A stretch of 35,378 bases of DNA from an uncultured Burkholderiales bacterium (GTDB lineage Bacteria > Pseudomonadota > Gammaproteobacteria > Burkholderiales > Burkholderiaceae_C). The translations under genes were made by a program, and so were the position numbers. Within the stretch, counting starts at the first letter, position 1. Each line of letters begins with the position of its first letter. Below are positions 16,552-24,864 of the stretch, piece by piece. The notes beneath the pieces were generated by a model. The model was not told where the DNA came from. It saw nothing but the letters and a program-made list of their open reading frames with translations, and did no database searches. The stretch lies in the NCBI GenBank assembly GCA_903850735.1, contig CAINMN010000329.1, forward strand, positions 1 to 35,378, written 5' to 3'.

Positions 16552-16625
16552 AGAACCTCCCGCCAGGCAGGCAAGTGGGGGTGACGGTAATCCAACATGG
16601 TCCGGACTTTGCGAGTGAAATGCAT
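16548..16625 (-). CDS. Possible short upstream ORF coupled to the methyltransferase-like gene
   Basis: ATG at 16625 encodes MHFTRKVRTMLDYRHPHLPAWREVL*; its TGA overlaps the GTG start of the downstream gene (GTGA). Confidence 0.3.
   Translation of the reverse strand: MHFTRKVRTMLDYRHPHLPAWREVL
16598..16613 (+). promoter_or_regulatory. Weak candidate sigma54 promoter upstream of fliO
   Basis: TGGTCCGGACTTTGCG keeps GG-N10-GC and TTTGC but has mismatches at three consensus positions; about 90 nt before fliO. Confidence 0.35.
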
Positions 16626-16703
16626 GAAGAAAACACTATAACGTGCGGGATAATCGAAGTGATTGGATTTTCTCCAAAAATGTCAAAAACCAAGAGGTAA
16701 CAC

Positions 16704-17012
16704 ATGGCGTCGATAGATTGGGCTCGCTATGCCCTCAGCGCCACCTGGGTGCTGGTGCTGATGGGCGGTTTGCTGTGGTGGCTGCGCCGGCGCAAGTCGG
16801 CCCTGTTTCCCAAGCTGGACACGCGCCGGATTCAGGTCTTGGAAATTTGCCCCTTGGGCCTGAAGCACAAAATGATGCTGGTCCAGGCCGACCAGCAAAT
16901 GGTCTTGGTGTCCGTCAACCCCCAGGGCTTGCAGACCCTGCATGCTTGGCCTGCTGATGCGAGCGCCCATCTGCCACCCACCGTTTCCCAAGGAGTGAAC
17001 CATGCGGTTTAA
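16704..17012 (+). CDS. fliO: Flagellar biosynthetic protein FliO
   Basis: 102 aa; single TM then RRIQVLEICPLGLKHKMMLVQADQQMVLVSV; directly upstream of fliP. Confidence 0.88.
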   Translation: MASIDWARYALSATWVLVLMGGLLWWLRRRKSALFPKLDTRRIQVLEICPLGLKHKMMLVQADQQMVLVSVNPQGLQTLHAWPADASAHLPPTVSQGVNHAV

Positions 17013-17748
17013 ACATTGGCTGCCCATTTTGGGCTTGCTGGCTTTGTTGATTCCAGCGTGGGCGCAAGCACAGGGAATCCCCATGGTGAATGTCACGGGC
17101 GGCAAGTCGGGCCAGCAGTACAGCCTGACCTTGCAGTTGCTGGCCTTGATGACAACGCTGACGTTGTTGCCGTCCATCCTGCTGATGATGACCTCGTTTG
17201 TTCGGATCATCATTGTCTTGTCCATTTTGCGACAAGCCCTGGGTACGGGGCAAACCCCTCCCAACATGGTGTTGGTTGGCCTGGCGCTGTTTTTAACCCT
17301 GTTCATCATGTCGCCGGTGTTCGATGACATCTACCAAAACGCCATTGGCCCCTACATGAATGGCAACATGCCCTTCGAAAAAGCCTTGGCCAAAGCCGAG
17401 GCGCCGGTGCGTGACTTCATGATTCACCAAACGCGCGAAGATGACATCACCATGTTCATGCAAATCGCGCAGAAAAAAGAAATTGCCAGCGCAGCCGATG
17501 TGCCTTTCACCACCTTGATGCCCGCATTTTTGACTTCGGAGCTGAAAAGCGCGTTCACCATCGGCTTCATGATCTACATCCCCTTTGTGGTGATTGACCT
17601 GATCGTGGCCAGCGTGCTGATGTCCATGGGCATGATGATGTTGTCGCCCATGATCATCTCCATGCCGTTCAAGTTGATGTTGTTTGTGCTGGTGGACGGC
17701 TGGACCCTGCTGATGGGCTCGTTGGCGTCAAGTTTTATTTTCAAGTGA
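17002..17748 (+). CDS. fliP: Flagellar export apparatus protein FliP
   Basis: 248 aa; LMMTSFVRIIIVLSILRQALGTGQTPPNMVLVGLALFLTLFIMSPV signature. Confidence 0.98.
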   Translation: MRFKHWLPILGLLALLIPAWAQAQGIPMVNVTGGKSGQQYSLTLQLLALMTTLTLLPSILLMMTSFVRIIIVLSILRQALGTGQTPPNMVLVGLALFLTLFIMSPVFDDIYQNAIGPYMNGNMPFEKALAKAEAPVRDFMIHQTREDDITMFMQIAQKKEIASAADVPFTTLMPAFLTSELKSAFTIGFMIYIPFVVIDLIVASVLMSMGMMMLSPMIISMPFKLMLFVLVDGWTLLMGSLASSFIFK

Positions 17749-17755
17749 GGTCGCG

Positions 17756-18025
17756 ATGGACACAGCCATGGTGGTAGATCTGGGACGCCAAGCACTTTGG
17801 ATGACCATGCTCATCTCCGCGCCCTTGCTGGGCGTGGCCTTGTTGGTGGGCTTGATCATCGGTGTCTTTCAGGCAGCGACGTCGATCAACGAGCAAACCC
17901 TGAGCTTCATCCCGAAATTGGTGGCGCTGGGCCTGACGCTGGCCATTCTGGGCGGCTGGATGATCAACACTCTGGTGGACTACACCCGGGTGTTGTTTGG
18001 CCGCATTCCAACCTTGTTTGGATGA
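17756..18025 (+). CDS. fliQ: Flagellar export apparatus protein FliQ
   Basis: 89 aa; LLGVALLVGLIIGVFQAATSINEQTLSFIPKLVALGLTLAILGGWM. Confidence 0.96.
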   Translation: MDTAMVVDLGRQALWMTMLISAPLLGVALLVGLIIGVFQAATSINEQTLSFIPKLVALGLTLAILGGWMINTLVDYTRVLFGRIPTLFG

Positions 18026-18035
18026 GCGAGGCCCC

Positions 18036-18803
18036 ATGAACCTGTTGATGCTTGATTTGGTCGATCGCTTTTATGCCTTGATCTGGCCGTTGCTGCGCAT
18101 CTCTGCCTTCATGGGCTTTGCCTCGATTTTTTCCATTCGCGCTGTCAACCTGCGCATTCGCATCCTGATCTCATTTGGCCTGACCGTTTTTGTGGCGATG
18201 CAAATCGACATCCCCAAAATCGACCCGGTGACCGTGCTGGGCGTCAAGGAAATTTTCAACCAGCTGTTCATTGGCTTCAGCATGGCCATGGTCATGCAAT
18301 TGGCCACGGCGGCACTGGTCATAGCCGGCCAAGCCTTGTCCGGCTCCATGGGCCTGACCATGGCCAACATGATTGACCCTACGTTGGGCAACGTGCCGGT
18401 GCTTTCGCAGTTCTTCACCTTGTTGGGCACCCTGGTTTTCTTGGCCATTGGTGGGCACCTGATTGTGTTTGGCATCCTGCTGGAGTCGTTCACCCAGTTC
18501 CCGATTGGCCAAAGCCTGATGACGCAGGCCTTCATGGGCAAGATGATCGCCTGGAGCGGCATGATGTTCCTGGCGTCCATGCTGATTGCCTTGCCAGTGT
18601 TGATCACCCTGTTGTTCGTCAACGTGGGCTTGGGCTTTGTCACCCGCGCCGCGCCCAGCCTCAATATTTTTTCGGTGGGCTTCCCCGCCATGGTGCTGTC
18701 CGGCTTCTTGATTCTTTGGCTGGCCTTGCCCAATGTGATTGGCCGCATCAATTGGCTCTGGGTCCAAACCTTCAATCAACTTCGCAGCTTGCTGCTGACC
18801 TGA
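18036..18803 (+). CDS. fliR: Flagellar export apparatus protein FliR
   Basis: Start MNLLMLDLVDRFYALIWPLLRISAFM at 18036 preferred over 17997, which is within fliQ. Confidence 0.95.
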   Translation: MNLLMLDLVDRFYALIWPLLRISAFMGFASIFSIRAVNLRIRILISFGLTVFVAMQIDIPKIDPVTVLGVKEIFNQLFIGFSMAMVMQLATAALVIAGQALSGSMGLTMANMIDPTLGNVPVLSQFFTLLGTLVFLAIGGHLIVFGILLESFTQFPIGQSLMTQAFMGKMIAWSGMMFLASMLIALPVLITLLFVNVGLGFVTRAAPSLNIFSVGFPAMVLSGFLILWLALPNVIGRINWLWVQTFNQLRSLLLT

Positions 18804-18804
18804 T

Positions 18805-19950
18805 ATGGCAGAAGAAGGCTCCTCCGAAAAAACAGAAGAACCGACAGCGCGAAAGCTGCAAAAGGCGCGCGAAGAGGGCCAGGTTGCGCGCTCGGTGGAG
18901 CTGCCAACGGCCGTGCTGTTGGTGACAGCCACCCTGTTTTTCACGCTCATGGGCAGTTGGATGTTCAAGCAGATGGGGCAGTTGTTCACCTACCAGCTGG
19001 CTTTTGACCGCAAGGTGATGGACAAGGCGGAATTGATGCCCTCCTTGTTTGCGCAATCCTTGCTCGATGGTTTTTTGCTGGTCTTGCCCATCATGCTGGT
19101 CTTGTATGTGATGGCCATCATTTCGTCGGGTTTGACGGGCGGTTTCATTTTTTCGATGCAGCTGATCAGCCCCAAATTCAACAAACTCAACCCGCTGAGT
19201 GGCCTGGCGCGCATGTTTGGCATGAAGGCGCTGATTGAGCTGGCCAAGTCGATTGGCAAATTTGTGATCGTGGGCGCCATTTTGTTGCTGTCGGTCATGC
19301 ACAACATTGACGACTTGTTGAACCTGAACCGCATGGACCTGGGCACCGCGGTGCGCCATGCCGGTGAAATGATCATCGATGCCTGTTTCTGGATGAGCAT
19401 GGGCTTGGTGCTGATTGCGGTGGCAGACGTGCCGTTGCAGCGCTACCAAGTCCATAAGAAACTGAAGATGACCAAGCAAGAAATCAAGGACGAAATGAAG
19501 GATGCGGAGGGTCGTCCGGAGGTCAAGGCACAAATCCGCCGCCGCCAGCGCGAAATGGCCAACAACAAAATGATGGCCAAGGTGAAAGACGCCGATGTGG
19601 TCATCACCAACCCGCAACACTTTGCCGTGGCCCTGGAATACGACCCCACCGCAGACGGCGCCCCCATGCTGATCGCCAAAGGGACGGATGACTTGGCCCG
19701 GCGAATTCGCGAATCCGCCAAAGAGGAGGGCATTCAGCTGTTTGAGGCGCCCGAGTTGGCGCGCGCGCTGTACTTCACCACCAAGGTCGACGAGCCCATT
19801 CCGGAGTCTCTCTACCATGCGGTGGCCCAGGTGATCGCCTATGTGTTCAGCCTGAACGACCGTTACCCAGGCGCTGAGGGGTATGTCAAGCCCACCCCGA
19901 AGATCCCGGACAATATGCGGTACGACGAAAATGGTTTCTTAATGCAATGA
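18805..19950 (+). CDS. flhB: Flagellar export switch protein FlhB
   Basis: 381 aa; MAEEGSSEKTEEPTARKLQKAREEGQVARSVEL; VVITNPQHFAVALEYDPTADGAPMLIAKGTDDLARRIRESAKE. Confidence 0.97.
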   Translation: MAEEGSSEKTEEPTARKLQKAREEGQVARSVELPTAVLLVTATLFFTLMGSWMFKQMGQLFTYQLAFDRKVMDKAELMPSLFAQSLLDGFLLVLPIMLVLYVMAIISSGLTGGFIFSMQLISPKFNKLNPLSGLARMFGMKALIELAKSIGKFVIVGAILLLSVMHNIDDLLNLNRMDLGTAVRHAGEMIIDACFWMSMGLVLIAVADVPLQRYQVHKKLKMTKQEIKDEMKDAEGRPEVKAQIRRRQREMANNKMMAKVKDADVVITNPQHFAVALEYDPTADGAPMLIAKGTDDLARRIRESAKEEGIQLFEAPELARALYFTTKVDEPIPESLYHAVAQVIAYVFSLNDRYPGAEGYVKPTPKIPDNMRYDENGFLMQ

Positions 19951-19975
19951 ACGGCTTGATTGAATCCGCGAACCC

Positions 19976-21325
19976 ATGACTGATTTCTACCAAAGCCCTG
20001 GCGACAAACTGCGCCTCGACATTCTTCTCAAGACCCTGAGCGAAGGCAACCTGAACCTGGCCATTCTGGGCGAGGACGACGTGGGCTTGGCCCACTACGC
20101 GCGACGCATTGCACAACACCTGCGCCAAAACCCGGCGATCGAGGTCGAACTGTGGACCTCGGCCGACTCTGAAAAGCTGGTGCAGCGCTTCAACGAAATA
20201 CTGTCCGAAGTCTCGGTTCAAGATGCCTTGAACAAAGCGCAGAAGGCGTCCACCAAGCGCTACATGATTTTTCCGGATGCGCAGTCCATCCAAGAGATTG
20301 ATTTGCAACTGCTGGCGCGCTTGATCAATGGCTTTCCGGCCAGCAACATCCACGTCATCCTGTTGGTCAACAGCCTGGAGCCGCACGAGCGAAAGCTCGC
20401 AGCCTTCGGTAAAAATTTGATGCAATGGGTTTTGGAGTCTGAGAATCCTGCGCCCAAGAAGCTGCAGCGCATTGAAACCTTCGACGAAGCCGCAGCTGAG
20501 TTTCATGCCGCAGCGTCTGCCTCTTCCTCACCAGCGCAGTCTGCACCTTTGACGTCGCCCGAGTTGGAGCAAGTGGTACCCGCTGCCAGCAGCTGGGACG
20601 CACCCGCAGCCCCCAGCGCCAAGGGAAACAGTTTGTTGGCTTGGGGCGTGCTTTTGGTGTTGCTGGTCTCGCTGGTCGTTTTCAGCTTCTTGTACCAAGA
20701 CTTCATCAAGTCGGAGTTTGAAGCGATGAAGGGCTATTTGTCGCGCCAGTCCCCGGTCAGCGCCAAGGAAGCTGCGCCTGCTGCGGCCACGCCGTCGGTG
20801 GGCATGTCCAGCACTGCGCAGCTGCCGGTGAAGCCGGATGACTCGCTGATCCCCGAAAAAGAAGCCCTGATCAAGCCCGAGCCCGCCACGCCTGCCGCCA
20901 CGCCTTCGGCCGCGGCAGAGAACAAACAGGCAGTTGCTGCGCCGACCCCGCCTGTCACCCCACCGGCAGCCCCCCCTGTCGCTGCGCCTGCGCCTGTGAC
21001 TCCCGTGGCCAAGGCAGAACCAGTGCCCCCCCCGCCCAGCGATGACCGAGCTTGGCTCGACAAGTTGCCTGCTACGGGCTGGGTGCTGCAACACGCTGCC
21101 TTTGACACCCAGCAGGAAATCGAACTGTTTCAATCGAAACAGGCGGCCTTCAAGGACGCCAAAATTCTCAAAACCAAGCGCAAGAGCGGGGCTGCTTACT
21201 TCATTCTGCTCACGGGTCCCTACGCCACCCGCCAAGAGGCTGAAAATTTGATCAAAACCCAGCCGGCCATGGCCAAGTCTTGGTTGCGCGCGGTCAAGTC
21301 CATCAAAACCCAATTGCAGGACTGA
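19976..21325 (+). CDS. SPOR-domain membrane protein with degenerate AAA-like N-terminal domain
   Basis: N-terminal LNLAILGEDDVGLAHYARRI...RYMIFPDAQSI...IHVILLVNS; TM SLLAWGVLLVLLVSLVVFSFLY; Pro/Ala linker; C-terminal SPOR-like GWVLQHAAFDTQQEIELFQSKQAAFKDAKILKTKRKSGAAYFILLTGPYATRQEAENL. Confidence 0.8.
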   Translation: MTDFYQSPGDKLRLDILLKTLSEGNLNLAILGEDDVGLAHYARRIAQHLRQNPAIEVELWTSADSEKLVQRFNEILSEVSVQDALNKAQKASTKRYMIFPDAQSIQEIDLQLLARLINGFPASNIHVILLVNSLEPHERKLAAFGKNLMQWVLESENPAPKKLQRIETFDEAAAEFHAAASASSSPAQSAPLTSPELEQVVPAASSWDAPAAPSAKGNSLLAWGVLLVLLVSLVVFSFLYQDFIKSEFEAMKGYLSRQSPVSAKEAAPAAATPSVGMSSTAQLPVKPDDSLIPEKEALIKPEPATPAATPSAAAENKQAVAAPTPPVTPPAAPPVAAPAPVTPVAKAEPVPPPPSDDRAWLDKLPATGWVLQHAAFDTQQEIELFQSKQAAFKDAKILKTKRKSGAAYFILLTGPYATRQEAENLIKTQPAMAKSWLRAVKSIKTQLQD

Positions 21326-21373
21326 GTCAACTTCTTGGGGTTCGTGTCGATAGCTTAGAGGGGGATATTCCGC

Positions 21374-22006
21374 ATGAGTGAAGACATTATTCGAAGTACC
21401 AAAGAGCATCAGGTGGTGATTCCAGAGGGATCCATCAATGCCAAAAGCATAAGCAGCTCCGTTGGGACCGCCAGTCCTGAGCCCGAGCACGTCGAAAAAG
21501 TCACCAATTCCAACACGGTCATTGACCGCCGTGTGTCGGTCGATGCGTCTCACGGCGCGGGCAGTGAAAACGTCAAGCTCGACGCGGACCCGTCTGCAGG
21601 GGAGAACCGGGCTCTGCTGCCCGAAGACAACCGCGAAGAAAACCGAATTCGTTTGCCGGATGAATCGATTGACGAAAACCGCATTCCTGTGATTTCCGAT
21701 GTCGTCGAGGAAGGCGACAACGTCTTGGTGGTCTCGGAAAAGGGCGCCACTGAAAACCGCATCAAGCTTCCACCTGACGCCCCTGATTTGCGCGATCCGA
21801 CCCTGGTTTCGCAGGATGCTGATTCGCCCCATTCCCCACCCGCTGCCCCCGAGCTTGCGTCTGAGCAGCACAGCGAAACGGAACCAGCCCCTCAAGTTGC
21901 AGCCTCCTTAGTCGATACACGTAGAGAAGAGTTCGTGGGACGCGTGGTCAAGCTTCGTGAAGAAGTGGACCAATTGAACCAGCGCCTGGACCGACTCGAA
22001 AAGTAA
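21374..22006 (+). CDS. Uncharacterised protein with 12-residue ENR repeats and a C-terminal coiled coil
   Basis: 210 aa; SENVKLDADPSA/GENRALLPEDNR/EENRIRLPDESI/DENRIPVISDVV ... TENRIKLPPDAP; C-terminal VKLREEVDQLNQRLDRLEK. Confidence 0.75.
   Translation: MSEDIIRSTKEHQVVIPEGSINAKSISSSVGTASPEPEHVEKVTNSNTVIDRRVSVDASHGAGSENVKLDADPSAGENRALLPEDNREENRIRLPDESIDENRIPVISDVVEEGDNVLVVSEKGATENRIKLPPDAPDLRDPTLVSQDADSPHSPPAAPELASEQHSETEPAPQVAASLVDTRREEFVGRVVKLREEVDQLNQRLDRLEK
21563..21784 (+). repeat. Coding tandem repeat with 36-nt (12-aa) period
   Basis: Units at 21563, 21599, 21635 and 21671, a degenerate 42-nt unit at 21707, and a further unit at 21749. Confidence 0.7.
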
Positions 22007-22021
22007 TTCAAAGGAACTCAT

Positions 22022-23044
22022 ATGGCGCAAGAGAACACCAGCGACGCGGCCAGCGAATCGCCTACGGCGGATTCCGCTGAGGCGAGCGCCGCCAAGCCTG
22101 AAGTGTCGGCATCGGCGCCCGAGGCCCAGTTGGACAAAGCGGCCTTAGCCCAGGGATTGGACGACCTGGAGGCAGAGGCTGCCGATTCCACCGAGGTCGC
22201 CAAGCAGTTGGAAGAGTTGACCGGCGTGGTGCTGAGTTCGGCCGAGGTGTCGACCCGCTCAGCGTCTGTGGCGGCCAACATCAGCCAGGACATGCGAACC
22301 GTGATGGATCAAATCACAGAGTCGCACAAGCGCAGCGTTCATCATTCGCGCATCATCTTGGGCGGCCTGCTGGCTTTCTTGCTGATTGGCCTGGGCACTT
22401 TCTTCGCCATCGCCACCCGCATGCATCAAAACATCCGGCAGCTGGATTCGATGTCGCTGGCTGTGGGCAAGCGCGTGGTTGACCTGGATGCCACCGTGAA
22501 TGCTTTTGTCGATACCAGCCGCACCTTCAATGATTTGAATGAAAAGCTGGAGAAGCAAGCGGAATTGCAAGGCAAACTAGAGCAGCGTTTTGAGGAAATC
22601 CAAAAAACGATGGCTGCAGTGCCTAACTTGGTGGCGGACCAATCCGGTAAAACCTTGGACACCAAACTGCAAGGCCTGCAAAAGCAAATTCAGGCTTTGG
22701 AAACCAAGGTGCAGGACTTGTCCAAACGTCCGCAACCCAACCCCGGTCCCAGCCAACAGGCTGTGATTTCTGAGATTCAAAAACTCAAGAAGGATTTGGA
22801 CGCGGCCAATGCCAACGCCAAAGCGGCTGCTGTGGCGGCAGCCCAAGCACAGGCACAAGCCAAAGCCAAGCCCGAGCCTAAGCCCGAGCCCAAGCCAGAA
22901 CCGAAACCTGAGCCCAAGCCAGAGCCCAAAGCTGCGGAAGTGAAGCCACCACCACCGCCTGTGCCTGCGCTGCCACCTGCGCCTTCACAGCGTGACAAGA
23001 TGCTGGTCTACCCGCGGCCCAACACCAACAACGGCAATCAGTGA
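22022..23044 (+). CDS. Uncharacterised single-TM protein with coiled coil and KPEP/Pro-rich tail
   Basis: 340 aa; acidic N-terminus, TM IILGGLLAFLLIGLGTFFAIA, heptad-like EKLEKQAELQGKLEQRFEEIQK, then (KPEP)5 and a polyproline segment. Confidence 0.8.
   Translation: MAQENTSDAASESPTADSAEASAAKPEVSASAPEAQLDKAALAQGLDDLEAEAADSTEVAKQLEELTGVVLSSAEVSTRSASVAANISQDMRTVMDQITESHKRSVHHSRIILGGLLAFLLIGLGTFFAIATRMHQNIRQLDSMSLAVGKRVVDLDATVNAFVDTSRTFNDLNEKLEKQAELQGKLEQRFEEIQKTMAAVPNLVADQSGKTLDTKLQGLQKQIQALETKVQDLSKRPQPNPGPSQQAVISEIQKLKKDLDAANANAKAAAVAAAQAQAQAKAKPEPKPEPKPEPKPEPKPEPKAAEVKPPPPPVPALPPAPSQRDKMLVYPRPNTNNGNQ
22868..22927 (+). repeat. 5 x 12-nt repeat encoding (KPEP)5
   Basis: AAGCCCGAGCCT AAGCCCGAGCCC AAGCCAGAACCG AAACCTGAGCCC AAGCCAGAGCCC. 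Confidence 0.85.
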
Positions 23045-24681
23045 AGCGTTCTGGCTTGAAAGCTTGAAGCGCTGGCTGAAAGCCAGTGATCCTGGAAAAT
23101 CAGCGGCAGGTCTTTCAAGGCCTCTGCGTTGTCGGCTTGGCGCAAGCTCCCTTGGGCCACGGTCGGGTAAAGCGCAGACAAGGGGCGTGTCTCAGCATGG
23201 CTCACTCTGCGCATGACATGGCGCAGTGACAGCTCCGAGGGCGCATGCAGCCCTGCGGCCTCCAGCAATTCTTTGAGTGACTCCAGCGTGTTGCGATGAA
23301 AGTTGCGCACACGCTGTGCTTTGTCCGGCACCACCAAGGCCACTTGGCGCTTGGCATCCTGGGTGGTAACCCCCGTGGGGCAATGGCCCGTGTGGCAAGT
23401 CTGGGCCTGAATGCACCCCAGGGCGAACATGAAGCCGCGCGCGCTGTTGCACCAATCGGCGCCTAGCGCAATCGCGCGCACCATGTCAAAGGAGCTGACA
23501 ATTTTGCCGCTGGCGCCCAAGCGGATGTGCTGGCGCAAATCCAGCCCCAGCAGGGTGTTGTGCACCAGACGCAAGCCCTCTTGCAAGGGGGTGCCCATGT
23601 TGTCCGAGAACTCCAGCGGGGCCGCGCCCGTGCCACCTTCCGAGCCGTCCACCACGATGAAGTCGGGCAGGATGCCGGTCTCCTGCATGGCTTTGGCAAT
23701 GCCGAACCATTCCCAGGGATGGCCTATGCAAAGCTTGAAACCCACGGGCTTGCCTTGGGAGAGTTCGCGCAGCTTTTGCACAAATTGCAGCAGTTCGACA
23801 GGTGTGGAAAAACTGCTGTGACTGTTGGGTGACACACAGTCTTCGCCCACGGCGACGCCACGCGCTTCGGCGATTTCAGGCGTGACCTTGGGTCCCAACA
23901 GCACCCCTCCATGGCCAGGCTTGGCGCCTTGGCTCAATTTGATTTCGATCATTTTGACTTGCGGGCTGGAGGCGTTCTCCTGGAATTTCTCTGCGCTGAA
24001 ATGGCCGTTGGCGTCGCGGCAGCCAAAGTAGCCTGAGCCGATTTCCCAAATGAGGTCCCCCCCATGCACACGGTGGTAGCGCGAGATGGACCCTTCTCCT
24101 GTGTCGTGGGCAAACCCGCCCATGCTGGCGCCTTGGTTCAACGCCATGATGGCATTGGCGCTGAGCGCGCCAAAGCTCATGGCGGACACGTTGAACAAGC
24201 TGATGTCGTAGGGCTGTTGGCATTGGGCGCCGCCAACGGGCACACGGAAATCATGCCCTTCGATGTGAGAGGGCGAGACGGAGTGGGTCAGCCATTCATA
24301 GCCTATCGTCTTCACGTCCAGTTGCGTCCCAAACGGCCTTTTGTCGGATTGCCCTTTGGCGCGAGCATAGACCAAGGAGCGTTGCGCCCGGGAGAAAGGC
24401 GCGGCCTCTGTTTCGCTTTCCAGAAAATACTGCCGCAACTCTGGCCGGATGGTTTCCAGCATGAAGCGAAGATGGCCAATGATGGGGTAGTTGCGCAAAA
24501 TGGCATGGTGGGTCTGCTGCAGGTCGTGGATGCCAACGACCGCCAAAAACCCAAACAGGAGGGCCCACAAACCACCATTTCCAGAAACGACAAAGATCGC
24601 CAAAGAGACGCACAGTCCGGCCAGGGCCACAAAGAATGCGGTAAAGCGCACGGGATAGAAATGGTTCAAACGTTCCAGCAT
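23038..24681 (-). CDS. FMN-binding glutamate synthase family protein
   Basis: 547 aa; two N-terminal TMs then YDISLFNVSAMSFGALSANAIMALNQGASMGGFAHDTGEGSISRYH, KPGHGGVLLGPKVTPEIAEARG, VDGSEGGTGAAPLEFSDNMGTP. Confidence 0.93.
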   Translation of the reverse strand: MLERLNHFYPVRFTAFFVALAGLCVSLAIFVVSGNGGLWALLFGFLAVVGIHDLQQTHHAILRNYPIIGHLRFMLETIRPELRQYFLESETEAAPFSRAQRSLVYARAKGQSDKRPFGTQLDVKTIGYEWLTHSVSPSHIEGHDFRVPVGGAQCQQPYDISLFNVSAMSFGALSANAIMALNQGASMGGFAHDTGEGSISRYHRVHGGDLIWEIGSGYFGCRDANGHFSAEKFQENASSPQVKMIEIKLSQGAKPGHGGVLLGPKVTPEIAEARGVAVGEDCVSPNSHSSFSTPVELLQFVQKLRELSQGKPVGFKLCIGHPWEWFGIAKAMQETGILPDFIVVDGSEGGTGAAPLEFSDNMGTPLQEGLRLVHNTLLGLDLRQHIRLGASGKIVSSFDMVRAIALGADWCNSARGFMFALGCIQAQTCHTGHCPTGVTTQDAKRQVALVVPDKAQRVRNFHRNTLESLKELLEAAGLHAPSELSLRHVMRRVSHAETRPLSALYPTVAQGSLRQADNAEALKDLPLIFQDHWLSASASSFQARTLH

Positions 24682-24705
24682 GGGGGCTCCATTGGGCTGA
24701 GAGAA

Positions 24706-24725
24706 GTTGATTTAACAAAATCAAC
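24706..24725. promoter_or_regulatory. Perfect 8-bp inverted repeat in divergent intergenic region
   Basis: GTTGATTT-AACA-AAATCAAC between the start codons at 24681 (-) and 24865 (+). Confidence 0.5.
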
Positions 24726-24864
24726 AAGATAGGTGCGAAGCTTAGAAAGGGTGGTCGCGCCTGACCATGAGGGTAAACCTTTGGTGGGTCTCCCTAATCG
24801 TGAAAACCCCATCGCATCATCAATGGTTTTGCGCGATGCTTTGCAGCCGAGACAGGAGGCATCC

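Noticed and set aside
20528-21895. 455-aa minus-strand ORF across the SPOR and ENR-repeat genes
   Set aside because: Arg/Gly-rich shadow; plus-strand frames have TM, SPOR and regular repeat structure.
24706-24725. Interpretation of the GTTGATTT dyad as a classical FNR/ANR box
   Set aside because: TTGAT and ATCAA half-sites are separated by 8 bp rather than 4, so it does not fit the consensus.
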